Source: an uncultured Eubacteriales bacterium | GTDB lineage: Bacteria; Bacillota; Clostridia; Christensenellales; CAG-138 | Assembly (NCBI GenBank): GCA_900544555.1 | Contig: UQWD01000007.1 | Span: 45,260-109,259 of the forward strand | Direction of reading: 5' to 3' | Length of the DNA: 64,000 nucleotides | Shown here: positions 49,531-58,816 of the stretch, piece by piece | Numbering within the stretch: the stretch's first letter is position 1 | How the letters are laid out: every line of letters starts with the position of its first letter | Notes under the pieces: generated by a model | Seen by the model: only the letters and a program-made list of their open reading frames with translations | The model's database searches: none | What the model was told of the DNA's origin: nothing | Translations under genes and position numbers: made by a program

Positions 49531-49539
49531 ACGTCCGTC
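49506..49539 (-). terminator. terminator of sortase
   Basis: Minus strand: eight-pair stem GACGGACG / CGTCCGTC with an eleven-base loop, then TTTATT. It lies 52 bases past the sortase stop. Confidence 0.55.
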
Positions 49540-49590
49540 TGTGCGTAACCTAAATAACAAAGCTTGCCTCTTAGCCGCTATTAACCCGCG

Positions 49591-50292
49591 TTATGCTGGA
49601 TCGCATACCACGACCACCCGATGCTCGGATGTGCCAATATCATGGTTAAAGTCGCCAAGGCACGTTATCAGCGTAAGCCGGGTATCCCCGCCGAGCCCCA
49701 TTACTGTCGGCGGAAGCTCATACAGATAATATGTATCCACGCTTCGCACCTTAAAATAGCGCACGGAGCCATCGTTATACTCGATAGCGACTTCCTCCCC
49801 TATCTCCATATCCTTCAATATCGAAAAATAGCCCTTTTTTCCACGAAAGCGAACGTGGCCGTTGATAATGGCATTCCCCTCCTCGCCGGGGGAAGGGCCA
49901 TATTCCGCCCACGCGGCCTGGTTGTGAGAATCCAGCGTATCCATTGCGCCGTCGGAATTGACGCCCACGGGCAGCACGTCGCACATGATCTCCCGCTCCG
50001 TAAAATAGAGTTTTTCGGGCGTTCTCCTAGGTTCGGGCGTAGCGTTCGGATCGGGCGTTACGTTCGGATCCGGAGTACCCATAGCCATATTAGGAGGCGG
50101 CGTAATTTCCTTGGGCGGCGGCGAATACGGTTCCGTTATCAGCACAAACTCACGAAAGAGGATATAACCTCCCCCGATAAATAAAGCTGCGCAGACGGTA
50201 TAAAGCACAGCATCCAAAATGCGGCTGCGCCTGCTTCGCTTTTTTTTCACCTTTTTTGAGGGAGCCCCCTCCTGCATGCTGTTATTTTTCAT
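49591..50292 (-). CDS. sortase (class E/F-like)
   Basis: 233 residues. A basic start and one membrane helix (residues 26-50) lead to a Pro/Thr linker and the sortase domain. Catalytic residues: His146 in INGHVRF, Cys211 in TLITCLGD and Arg225 in SEHRVVVVCDP. The enzyme links surface proteins with LPxTG-like signals to the wall. No substrate gene with such a motif is recognised nearby. Divergent from argS. Confidence 0.85.
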   Translation of the reverse strand: MKNNSMQEGAPSKKVKKKRSRRSRILDAVLYTVCAALFIGGGYILFREFVLITEPYSPPPKEITPPPNMAMGTPDPNVTPDPNATPEPRRTPEKLYFTEREIMCDVLPVGVNSDGAMDTLDSHNQAAWAEYGPSPGEEGNAIINGHVRFRGKKGYFSILKDMEIGEEVAIEYNDGSVRYFKVRSVDTYYLYELPPTVMGLGGDTRLTLITCLGDFNHDIGTSEHRVVVVCDPA

Positions 50293-50349
50293 GCCTTTAA
50301 TTATAGCATTTACATATCACAACAACAATGACGACTTTATGACTTTTTC

Positions 50350-50377
50350 TTGATAAAATTATGGGATATGCTATAAT
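50350..50377 (+). promoter_or_regulatory. promoter for argS-serS
   Basis: TTGATA at 50350-50355 and perfect TATAAT at 50372-50377 with a 16-base spacer, 34 bases before the argS start. No T-box is visible. Confidence 0.7.
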
Positions 50378-50410
50378 CTAATGCTAAGATTGAAAATCAG
50401 GAGACAGCAT

Positions 50411-52105
50411 ATGGACTTTAGGACGACGCTCGCCGGCGCGCTGGCCCAAAGCGCGGGGCTAGAAATAGGCGAGATTAAGGATTGGATTGAAATCCCGCCC
50501 AACCCGGACATGGGCGATTACGCGTTCCCCTGCTTTCGACTGGCGAAGGCCATGCATAAGGCTCCCCCGGTTATCGCCGCTGAGCTTAAGGAAACGGTAA
50601 AATTGCCTGAACCTTTCGGCCGCGTGGAATCATCGGGCGGTTATCTGAACTTTTTTATCGATAAAGCGGCTTACGCGCGGGAAATCGTCGGCCGCGTTCT
50701 TCGCGAGGGCGAACGCTACGGAGCGTCGGACGAGGGCGCGGGGAAAAACGTTTGCCTGGACTACTCGTCCATCAATATCGCCAAGCCTTTCCATATCGGA
50801 CATCTGAGTTCAACGGTGATAGGCCATTCCCTTGCCCGGATATACGGGTTCATGGGTTTTCATACCGTAAGCATCAACCACCTCGGCGACTGGGGTACGC
50901 AGTTCGGCAAGCTGATTGTCGCCTATAAAAAATGGGGCGACCGAGATGTTGTGGAGAAAGGTTCCATCCGCGCGCTCCTTGATCTTTATGTAAGGTTTCA
51001 TGAGGAGGCGGAAAAGGATCCCTTGCTGAACGATGAGGGCAGGGCCTGGTTTAAGCGTATCGAGGAAAACGATTCGGAGGCGACGGCCCTTTTTGCCTGG
51101 TTTAAGGAAATTACCCTGAGGGATGTAGACAGTGTTTACAAGCTGCTTGACATTGAGTTTGACAGCTACGCCGGCGAAAGCTTTTATCAGGATAAGATGG
51201 GCCCCGTTATCGATATTCTCCGAGAAAAAAACCTGCTGAAGCAGGACGACGGCGCCTGGCTTGTCGATTTAAGCGAATTCAAGATGCCGCCCTGCCTGAT
51301 TCTCAGGAGCGACGGCGCTACGCTTTACGCGACAAGGGATTTGGCTACGGCCATTTACCGCAAGCAAACCTACGATTTTTATAAGTCCCTTTACGTCGTT
51401 GCGTATCAGCAAAACCTGCACTTCCGCCAGTTCTTTAAGGTTTTGGAGCTAATGGGGTACGAATGGGTTCGCGACTGTGTTCACGTGAATTTCGGCATGG
51501 TAAGCATGGCCGACGGTACGATGGCCACACGCAAGGGTAAGGTCGTTTTTCTGGAGGACGTGCTCAACGCGGCCATTGAGAAAACGCACGAAATCATGAA
51601 GGAGAAAAGCCCGGATTTGGAAAATATGGAGGATGTGGCGCGCCAGGTAGGCGTAGGCGCGGTCGTGTGGGGCGCGCTTTACAACAGCCGCATCAAGGAT
51701 ATCGTTTTTTCATGGGAAAAAGCGCTCAATTTCGACGGCGAAACTGGGCCGTACGCGCAGTATACCCATGCGCGCTGCTGTTCCGTAATGCGAAAGGCGG
51801 GCGCTTACGATCCGGGCGTCGTCAATTACGGCATGCTGACGGATCCCGCTTCGGTTTCGCTGGCTAAAGCTATCGGCGCGTTTCCACAGTCCGTAAAGGA
51901 CGCTATGGATAAGAACGAGCCCTATCTCGTATCCCGATCGATCATCGACGTTTGTTCGTGTTTTAATAAATTCTATTACGAAAACAGGATTATGGATGAT
52001 AGCCCCGTTGTGCGAAACGCGCGGCTGGCCATTACCGACGCGGCCAGATCCGTGATAAAAACCGGGCTATATCTCATCGGCCTTCACGCGCCTGAAAGAA
52101 TGTAG
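50411..52105 (+). CDS. argS: arginyl-tRNA synthetase
   Basis: 564 residues from ATG 50411 with AGGAGA upstream; an in-frame ATG at 50381 lies in the promoter region. Class I enzyme: N-terminal Add1 domain, HIGH motif as KPFHIGHLSST, ATRKGKV in place of KMSKS (usual for ArgRS), and the anticodon-binding DALR domain with YAHARCCSVMR. It charges tRNA-Arg. serS follows after 11 bases. Confidence 0.97.
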   Translation: MDFRTTLAGALAQSAGLEIGEIKDWIEIPPNPDMGDYAFPCFRLAKAMHKAPPVIAAELKETVKLPEPFGRVESSGGYLNFFIDKAAYAREIVGRVLREGERYGASDEGAGKNVCLDYSSINIAKPFHIGHLSSTVIGHSLARIYGFMGFHTVSINHLGDWGTQFGKLIVAYKKWGDRDVVEKGSIRALLDLYVRFHEEAEKDPLLNDEGRAWFKRIEENDSEATALFAWFKEITLRDVDSVYKLLDIEFDSYAGESFYQDKMGPVIDILREKNLLKQDDGAWLVDLSEFKMPPCLILRSDGATLYATRDLATAIYRKQTYDFYKSLYVVAYQQNLHFRQFFKVLELMGYEWVRDCVHVNFGMVSMADGTMATRKGKVVFLEDVLNAAIEKTHEIMKEKSPDLENMEDVARQVGVGAVVWGALYNSRIKDIVFSWEKALNFDGETGPYAQYTHARCCSVMRKAGAYDPGVVNYGMLTDPASVSLAKAIGAFPQSVKDAMDKNEPYLVSRSIIDVCSCFNKFYYENRIMDDSPVVRNARLAITDAARSVIKTGLYLIGLHAPERM

Positions 52106-52116
52106 GAGGAATACTA

Positions 52117-53388
52117 ATGTTAGATATCAAGCGTATACGCGCGAATCCGGACGAGCTGATAGCCGCGATGCGTTCGCGGCGCAAAAAGGGCGCGGACGTA
52201 ACGGAGCTACTTGAGCTCGATATAAGCAGACGCACCCTTATGCAGGAATCGGAATCGCTTAAGGCTAGGAAAAACGAGGTTTCCTCCGCTATCCCCCGCA
52301 TGAAGAAAGCCGGCGAGGACGTTGCGGAGCTGACTCGCGAAATGCGGGACGTCGGCGCGCGCGTCAAGGAGTTGGACGCGGCTGTTTCCGAGCTGGATTC
52401 ACGCCTTGAAGGATTGCTCATGAACATACCGAATATACCGCATCAAAGCGTACCGGACGGCGGCGGCGAAGAAGATAATCAGCCAATCCGCACTCACGGC
52501 AGGCCGGCAGAATTTGATTTTGAGCTTCAGGCCCATTGGGATATCGGAACCAGGCTCGGCATACTCGATTTTGAGTCGGCCGCCAAGGTGACCGGTTCAC
52601 GGTTCACTTTTTATAAAGGCTTAGGCGCGAGGCTGGAGCGAGCGGTCGTCAACTTTTTCCTCGATACCCATACGCAAAACGGTTATACGGAGATCCTCCC
52701 TCCTTATATGGTTAACCGCGCTTCCATGACCGGTACCGGCCAGCTGCCCAAGTTTGAGGATGATTCATTTAAGGCTTGCGGAACGGACTATTTTCTTATA
52801 CCTACGGCGGAGGTTCCCGTTACGAACATCCATCGCGGCGACATTTTGGATGCAGACAAGCTGCCTATCCGCTATTGCGCGTACAGCGCCTGCTTCCGCT
52901 CAGAAGCGGGCAGCGCGGGGCGGGATACGCGCGGGCTTATACGCCAGCATCAGTTTAACAAGGTGGAACTAGTACAATTTACAAAGCCTGAAGATTCTTA
53001 TGCAGAGCTGGAGCGCCTCACGCTGGACGCCGAACGGGTTCTTAGGCTGCTCGGCCTCCCCTACCGGGTCGTCGCGCTCTCAACGGGCGATTTGGGCTTT
53101 GCCAGCGCGAAAACGTATGATATTGAGGTTTGGATGCCCAGCTACGGCCGCTATGTCGAGATAAGCTCATGTTCTAATTTTGAGGATTTTCAGGCGCGGC
53201 GCGCGCAGATCCGGTTCCGGCGCGAAAAGGGCGCGAAGCCCGAGCTTGTTCACACGCTTAACGGTTCGGGCGTTGCCGTGGGCAGGACGGTGGCCGCCAT
53301 ACTCGAAAATTATCAGCGGGCGGATGGCGGCGTAACCGTGCCCGACGCACTCAGGCCATACATGGGGTGCGATATTATTGCTGAATAG
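52117..53388 (+). CDS. serS: seryl-tRNA synthetase
   Basis: 423 residues, the usual length. An N-terminal coiled coil (about residues 25-100) reaches the tRNA long arm. Class II motif 2 lies in CFRSEAGSAGRDTRGLIRQH and motif 3 in LNGSGVAVGRTVAAILENY. It charges tRNA-Ser and tRNA-Sec. Co-transcribed with argS. Confidence 0.97.
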   Translation: MLDIKRIRANPDELIAAMRSRRKKGADVTELLELDISRRTLMQESESLKARKNEVSSAIPRMKKAGEDVAELTREMRDVGARVKELDAAVSELDSRLEGLLMNIPNIPHQSVPDGGGEEDNQPIRTHGRPAEFDFELQAHWDIGTRLGILDFESAAKVTGSRFTFYKGLGARLERAVVNFFLDTHTQNGYTEILPPYMVNRASMTGTGQLPKFEDDSFKACGTDYFLIPTAEVPVTNIHRGDILDADKLPIRYCAYSACFRSEAGSAGRDTRGLIRQHQFNKVELVQFTKPEDSYAELERLTLDAERVLRLLGLPYRVVALSTGDLGFASAKTYDIEVWMPSYGRYVEISSCSNFEDFQARRAQIRFRREKGAKPELVHTLNGSGVAVGRTVAAILENYQRADGGVTVPDALRPYMGCDIIAE

Positions 53389-53483
53389 ACGCCGCGTTTG
53401 CTCGTTTAACGACGGAACGGCAATCACGGGAACGCGGCTGCGCAAAACGGTGGCGTTGGCGAAATCGTATTTTTATTCTGGAT

Positions 53484-54023
53484 TTGATGATGTGTAAAAC
53501 ACGCGGGATAATCGTGTTCGGGGCAAACGGGAGCGGCAAAACTACGGTTGGGCGTGAGCTCGCGCGTATTTTAAAGTACAAGCATTTGGATATTGAGGAT
53601 TATTGGTTTGAAAAATCAAGAATTCCATACACGGCTGTACGTCCGCGGGAAGAGTGTATAAACCTAATGCTTGCGGATATAGAAAAGCACCGTTCGTTTG
53701 TCCTTTCTGCCGTTAACGGAGAGTTCAGCGAAGCATTTGAGTCGTTTTATGAGCTTGGCGTATATATTTTAACCCCGTTTGAATTACGGATGAAACGTTT
53801 AGAGCAGCGAATATATGATCAACATGGGGAGCGTATCCGTAAAGGCGGCGATATGTATGAGCAGCATGTAAAATTCATTGAATTTGCCGCTTCGCGTTCT
53901 ACGGAACGAATTGAACGATGGGCGAAAACACTAGCATGCCCCATAATACGTATCGACGGCGGACTTGATTGGCGCGCAAACGCGGCTAATGTAGCGGAAC
54001 GGTTTTTGTCAATAAGGGGTTGA
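53484..54023 (+). CDS. P-loop kinase-like protein (AAA/shikimate kinase type)
   Basis: 179 residues. Walker A GANGSGKTTVG and a short lid with arginines (RLEQRIYDQHGERIRKGG) suggest a small nucleotide or metabolite kinase; DIEDYWFE holds the Walker B-like acidic pair. The fold resembles shikimate/gluconate kinases, but the substrate residues do not match. Three possible starts (TTG 53484, ATG 53487, ATG 53490), no strong ribosome site. Follows serS by 95 bases. Confidence 0.6.
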   Translation: MMMCKTRGIIVFGANGSGKTTVGRELARILKYKHLDIEDYWFEKSRIPYTAVRPREECINLMLADIEKHRSFVLSAVNGEFSEAFESFYELGVYILTPFELRMKRLEQRIYDQHGERIRKGGDMYEQHVKFIEFAASRSTERIERWAKTLACPIIRIDGGLDWRANAANVAERFLSIRG

Positions 54024-54488
54024 GTTTTATATTCCTAAACAAGTTATTCTGTATGCCTTTTTTGGTGGTAATAAGCAATTTAACAGATAAGGCTAATACT
54101 ATCAGGCAAAATTTGTCGCTGTTTTCTTGATTACTTCGTTACCGCCATAAAAAGTACTTAACTGAATAACAGGCTCGCGGTGAGGCAGGCTGTTGTATAT
54201 TGTCGGATTATTTTTGCGAAATATTAGATATTTATGATAAACTTTTCTTGATAGAAAAGAGATGGTTCAGCCCGAGCTAGTCTATGTATAAGCATCCAAT
54301 ATATGTCTTGTCGTGCGGTACGCTTTTACGGGCTTAATCCGCTTTGGTGTCAACTCAGTACAGGAAAAGCGCCGCGTGACGTACGGTACAGGCAGCGTGA
54401 ACTTCTCCCCATGCGTATCGCTTGACTATAAACAAATAGTCGAATAAACAAAGTCGTTACGGCTAATTATTATCAAGGAGAGGATATA
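54024..54488. other. gene-free stretch
   Basis: No supported gene or terminator. A 50-codon frame ending at 54446 (contains RFGVNSVQEKRRVTYGTG) has no start and is not assignable. Confidence 0.3.
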
Positions 54489-55358
54489 ATGATAAGGATA
54501 TGTGATATTAACTATTTGACACAATGCGTTGAAATTGCTTTTGAGCGGAACAATCTGCCTCAAAGCAATTGCGCGTACTGCCCGAGCTTAAGAGAAAACA
54601 TAAGTAAGGATTTTGAGTTTATCATTAACGATGCTGACTGCCTTATGGTCGGTTATTTTATTGACGGCGAGCTGACCGGCTTTTTAGGGTGTTTTGTGAG
54701 TCCTGAAAATAATTGGGTCGATTGCGTCGGCCCGTATTTTAAAAACGGGTGGAATCACACCCATGCAAAGGATATGTTTTTATTTGCAAAAGCTTCGCTT
54801 AGTAAAGCGTCGCGCTTTAATTTTTATTTTAATGTGATGAATCAAAACTGCCACCGGCTGATGGAGTCGTTATCCGCTCAACGGCAGGATAACGAGTATA
54901 TCCTGTTATTGAACAAAAAGGATTATAAGCCGCAGCAAATTAACATCAGCGTTGAACAATATTCGAGTAATTATGAAGCGGAGCTCATCCGACTGCATGA
55001 CAACACCTTCCCTGACGTTTATGTTACCGGCAAGGATATAATCGCTAGTATTGGCAAAACACGCGAGGCGTTCTGCGCTTTTGACGAACGCGGCGCGTTC
55101 GCGGGATACGGCGTGCTAAAATATGACGATGATAGCGGGCATTTAACGGCAGAATTATTTGCCGTTAAAAAAGAAAAACGAGGGAAAGGCTATGGCTGGG
55201 CGCTGTTGAATACGGTAGTTGATTCAGCGTTTAACAGGCACAATGGAAATATCGTAGATCTGGTAGTTGATAAATTAAACGCCAATGCCAGGGAATTGTA
55301 TTACGCATGCGGTTTTAAGCTGGTTGTAGAAAACGAGGCGTTTTGTATAAGAGTTTAA
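54489..55358 (+). CDS. GNAT family N-acetyltransferase
   Basis: 289 residues, AAGGAG before ATG. It appears to have two GNAT-like halves; the C-terminal one has the acetyl-CoA loop KKEKRGKGYGWALL and a terminal VDKLNANARELYYACGF, while the N-terminal one is degenerate. It should acetylate a small molecule or protein amine; substrate unknown. The last chromosomal-type gene before the phage cassette. Confidence 0.8.
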   Translation: MIRICDINYLTQCVEIAFERNNLPQSNCAYCPSLRENISKDFEFIINDADCLMVGYFIDGELTGFLGCFVSPENNWVDCVGPYFKNGWNHTHAKDMFLFAKASLSKASRFNFYFNVMNQNCHRLMESLSAQRQDNEYILLLNKKDYKPQQINISVEQYSSNYEAELIRLHDNTFPDVYVTGKDIIASIGKTREAFCAFDERGAFAGYGVLKYDDDSGHLTAELFAVKKEKRGKGYGWALLNTVVDSAFNRHNGNIVDLVVDKLNANARELYYACGFKLVVENEAFCIRV

Positions 55359-55985
55359 GCGAAAACCATCCAAAATCTAAGCGACTATCAAGGGGTGTAG
55401 GGTTTGAACGACCTATATGAATGAAAACATGGGCGGCGTCGACTTCGTGTACTACTAAATAATGAGAGCTTGAAACGCCTATCTTACCCGGGTTTCATGA
55501 AAGGCTAAGCCGTTAACGTCTCCCCTGCCCCCTCACGGAGTGCGAGCATATCTCCGAGTGCTATACGATAGTAACCTTAGCATTAAGTTTAAAGTTGAAG
55601 AATTGAAATAACCCGTAAATAATCTTGCCTTGTTATTAATGAGTATTTCATAGTTGCCAGGTTAGATGTTTAAATATTTGAGCAGTCACACCAGAGACAA
55701 GGCGCTTTTCTTTGCGGTATGTTACTATTAAAAGAAATTATAAAAATATCTAATTTTGCCTAAAAGACGCGCTTGAATACGCACATATGTTCGCAGTATG
55801 CTTGTTATGCGGTGTATAAGCGCATGTCAAGCGCACAGTAAAAAAAGTTGTTCGTTCAAAAAGTTCAAAGCAATTGGCGACATTAAGTTACTAAAAAGTA
55901 AACCGGCCGGCTAAATTGACGGCCGGGGCTTTTAGCGCTAAAAACTAGGCGCTTATAGTTCATCGCGGAAAGGAGAGAAATTGAG
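55359..55985. other. gene-free stretch before the phage cassette
   Basis: No gene; a hairpin-like motif CCGGCC / GGCCGG at 55903-55926, followed by GGCTTTT, looks like a terminator just ahead of the first structural gene. No integrase or attachment site is visible. A palindromic CGGAG...CTCCG lies near 55537. Confidence 0.4.
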
Positions 55986-56555
55986 TTGAGCGAGATGAGT
56001 ATTGACGAAAGGGCTGTAATGATGAGGGAAGAAGGTGAATATGCCGATTTGACCCCCGGCCCGGAACCGGACAGGCCCGCGATGATGGCGCTGATTGGGG
56101 AAAGCATGGTGCGGCAGGTGATGGAAGCCACAGGATTGAATGCGGAAGAATCCGCCATGCTCTTGTTGGAAAAAGGCGCGGCCCCGGACGCTTATGAAGC
56201 GATTAGCGCGCGAGCAGCCGCGGAGCTGACGCGGTTGTGCAATGAAGGACAAATCCCCGGCGCGCCGGAGGATTATTTAAACGACGAGGAATTCCTGCCG
56301 TTGCTAAAGAGAATGCCCGCAAACGCCGCGCTGGAACTTATCTGCGCCAGAAGGGACGCTAGGGACGCCAAAAGCGCAATCGAAGGCGAAAGGGAAAGGG
56401 GCGCGAGGGATGTATTGGAAAAGCTTGCCTCCATGCGGAGGCTGCCTACATCCATCAGAACGCAAGCGCCGGCTATTACCGAGCCGGATTTCACTGGAAT
56501 GAGCGCGGACGATTTTTTCGCCTTAAAGAAAAGGCTGGCCGCAGCACGTAAGTAA
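55986..56555 (+). CDS. phage capsid scaffolding-like protein
   Basis: 189 residues from TTG 55986 (AGGAG 10 bases upstream). Highly charged, mostly helical (ESMVRQVMEATGLNAEESA; long Glu/Arg stretches) and ending FTGMSADDFFALKKRLAAARK, a tail pattern of scaffolds that bind the capsid N-terminus. It directly precedes the major capsid gene, the expected place. Scaffold function is inferred. Confidence 0.6.
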   Translation: MSEMSIDERAVMMREEGEYADLTPGPEPDRPAMMALIGESMVRQVMEATGLNAEESAMLLLEKGAAPDAYEAISARAAAELTRLCNEGQIPGAPEDYLNDEEFLPLLKRMPANAALELICARRDARDAKSAIEGERERGARDVLEKLASMRRLPTSIRTQAPAITEPDFTGMSADDFFALKKRLAAARK

Positions 56556-56577
56556 TACAAAATTAAGGAGGCACTAA

Positions 56578-57771
56578 ATGACGAATACGACAATTAATAC
56601 AGCCGGCAGCACGCAGCTAAACAAGACGTTCTATGACAGGCAGCTGCTGGAAAGCGCGAAAACCCGTTTTGTGCATGCGCGGTTCGGGCAAAAAAGGCCA
56701 ATACCAAAAAACAACGGAAAGCGCGTTGAGTTCAGGCGATGGAACCTATTTGAACCGGACGAGGCGATGGAACCGTTGCAGGAAGGGATTACCCCGACCG
56801 GACAGCTCCTATCGCAGACGGATGTTGAGGCATCCGTATGCCAGTACGGCGCCTATGTTGAGGTTTCGGATTTACTGGATATGACCGGATACGATCAGGT
56901 GATTGCGGACAGCGCTGAGCTTTTGGGCGAACAGCTTGGAACGGTGGTCGAATGGGTGACGAGAGACGCCATGTGTTCCGGCGGGAATGTACAATACGCA
57001 AACGGAAAACAACAGAGACTGTCCCTTTCCACAGGCGATAAGCTCACCGTCAACGAAATAAGAAAGGCGGTCAGGACGCTCAAGAGAGCAAAGGCCAGAC
57101 CCTTCAACGACGAGGGGCGCAAGCCGCATTTTGTATGCATTTGTTCGCCTGAATCCACCTATGATCTGCAAAACGACGCGTTATGGCAGGATGTTTCTAA
57201 ATACTCAAACGCCGAGCAGATTTATTCTGGAGAGATCGGCAGGCTGTTCGGGGTGGTGTTTGTTGAAAGCACGGAGGCTAAAATTTTTGAACAAAGCGTA
57301 TTGAATACGATAAGCGCGGCAACAAGCGGATCCAGAGACTTTACACTGTCGGACGAACCATCCCGAGCCGGCGTAACGTACCTAAAAACACGCGGGAATA
57401 AGATCTATATAGACGAAAAGGAATTCACGATTGAAAGCTATGAACCTTCCGGACGCATCGTCACGCTCACGGAAGCGGCTACTTTTCCGGCGGGAGCTCT
57501 CGTATACAGCATGGACGCCGGCGAGCTGAACGACCAAACGAAGGCAGCATTGCCCGTACACGCCACGCTGATATTCGGCCGGGATGCATATGGTATGGTG
57601 GATGTTGCGGGTAAGGGCGCGCTGTTGACCATAATAAAGCCGCATGGCTCCGCCGGTACGTCCGATCCGCTGGATCAGCGCGCGACTGTCGGCGCAAAGG
57701 TAGCGGCGTATGCGGCCACCATACTCAATGAGCTGTGGATACTACGCATTGAGCATACGGTCAGCTCCTGA
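56578..57771 (+). CDS. N4-gp56 family major capsid protein
   Basis: 397 residues, GGAGG before ATG. The N-terminus (TINTAGSTQLNKTFYDRQLLE) and the FGQKRPIPKNNGKRVEFRRW with EGITPTGQLL, then SQYG-like CQYGAYVEVSDLLD and LLGEQLGTVVEW, match the HK97-fold N4-gp56 family. It forms the icosahedral head shell. A GNAT- or Ig-like insertion is not seen. The central gene of the cassette. Confidence 0.9.
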   Translation: MTNTTINTAGSTQLNKTFYDRQLLESAKTRFVHARFGQKRPIPKNNGKRVEFRRWNLFEPDEAMEPLQEGITPTGQLLSQTDVEASVCQYGAYVEVSDLLDMTGYDQVIADSAELLGEQLGTVVEWVTRDAMCSGGNVQYANGKQQRLSLSTGDKLTVNEIRKAVRTLKRAKARPFNDEGRKPHFVCICSPESTYDLQNDALWQDVSKYSNAEQIYSGEIGRLFGVVFVESTEAKIFEQSVLNTISAATSGSRDFTLSDEPSRAGVTYLKTRGNKIYIDEKEFTIESYEPSGRIVTLTEAATFPAGALVYSMDAGELNDQTKAALPVHATLIFGRDAYGMVDVAGKGALLTIIKPHGSAGTSDPLDQRATVGAKVAAYAATILNELWILRIEHTVSS

Positions 57772-57869
57772 CGCTCATTTTGGCAGAGGGATGCTAGGTT
57801 TAGGGCGAGCGTTCGTCTCCCGATAACAAATTTTGGCTTACATATACTTAGTTTATCGGCGCAAAAATT

Positions 57870-57906
57870 GGGGCCGCTTTTTTTTACCCTTCGGGGCGGC
57901 GGCCCC
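57870..57906 (+). terminator. hairpin after the capsid gene
   Basis: Eight-pair stem GGGGCCGC / GCGGCCCC enclosing a T-run and a small CCC-GGG hairpin. It lies 98 bases after the capsid stop and 70 before the next gene. It may attenuate, so that the capsid is made in excess of downstream proteins. The surrounding 57772-57980 has no gene. Confidence 0.45.
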
Positions 57907-57980
57907 GTGACAAACGCGATTGACAGCGAGCGAAGACTGACGGGATGCTGGATAATTGGATGTATTAAGGAGGGATTTTG

Positions 57981-58262
57981 ATGAAAAACACACTGGGCCG
58001 GGCTAAAGCTGAAAACCAAAACTCATGCGCGACAAAAAAGGTTCGCATGATGCTCGCGCTAAACGGCGATGGCGGTTCGGAAATATGGGAGGGCGGAATC
58101 AACGGCCGCTTTTTCCGTATCAAGAGAGGTGAAACGGTCGAGGCGCCGCAAAATGTAGCCGATATGATCCGGCTAAATGAAATGACGCGCGCGGCCGGGC
58201 AGGCGCAGATTCAGCGCTTCAGGCGTATGGAAGCTTTTAACGAGGAGGGTCGGGAATCATGA
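57981..58262 (+). CDS. small phage structural-region protein
   Basis: 93 residues from ATG 57981 with GGAGGG 6 bases before; a TTG just upstream is less likely. Basic start, then a conserved-looking beta segment (GINGRFFRIKRGETVEAPQNVADMI). Its stop overlaps the start of the connector gene by 4 bases (ATGA). It may be a head decoration or a connector accessory; no match is known to me. Confidence 0.5.
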   Translation: MKNTLGRAKAENQNSCATKKVRMMLALNGDGGSEIWEGGINGRFFRIKRGETVEAPQNVADMIRLNEMTRAAGQAQIQRFRRMEAFNEEGRES

Positions 58263-58813
58263 CGCTTAACGATATTCTTGTCGCTTCGCTCGCGCAGTTG
58301 GACAGAGGGCATGACGCCCAGACGCTGGATACCTGGCGCGACAAGCTGACGCTTTTCGTCAATGACGCAGTTAAAGACATAGCCGCCGCCATTCCCCAGA
58401 AGCGGCGGGAAAAGGTCAAGCTCATCGGTGGGCGAATTCAAACGGAAAGCCTGTCTAGGGAGTGCCTTAGAGTGTACCGCGTTATAATTGACGGAGCGGA
58501 CGTTGAGTTCACTGATGGCGAGGAGACGGGAGCTGTATACATTGAGAACGCGCAGAGGTTAAGCGTAAATGATGTGGAGGTTTTATACGCGTTTGCGCCG
58601 CGCACGCTCACTTCACCAACCGACGTTCCCGAATTGCCGGAGATATGTCACGGACTTATAGTATGCTATGTTGTGGGCAGGGAGCGTGCCTCCGGCGACG
58701 TTTCGACCCAAAGCGGGTCGAATCCGTATATGCGCTTGTATGAGAATGGAAAGAGCGCGCTCCGGCAAAGGGCGGGTGGGCAGAACCGGTTCAGAATCGT
58801 CAACAGGTGGTGA
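58259..58813 (+). CDS. head-tail connector-like protein
   Basis: 184 residues. Helical start with LFVNDAVKDIAAAIP and a C-terminal PELPEICHGLIVCYVVGRERAS helix resembling P22 gp4/gp6-type head-completion adaptors. ATGA overlap with the previous gene. The role is by position and shape. Confidence 0.55.
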   Translation: MTLNDILVASLAQLDRGHDAQTLDTWRDKLTLFVNDAVKDIAAAIPQKRREKVKLIGGRIQTESLSRECLRVYRVIIDGADVEFTDGEETGAVYIENAQRLSVNDVEVLYAFAPRTLTSPTDVPELPEICHGLIVCYVVGRERASGDVSTQSGSNPYMRLYENGKSALRQRAGGQNRFRIVNRW

Positions 58814-58816
58814 GAA

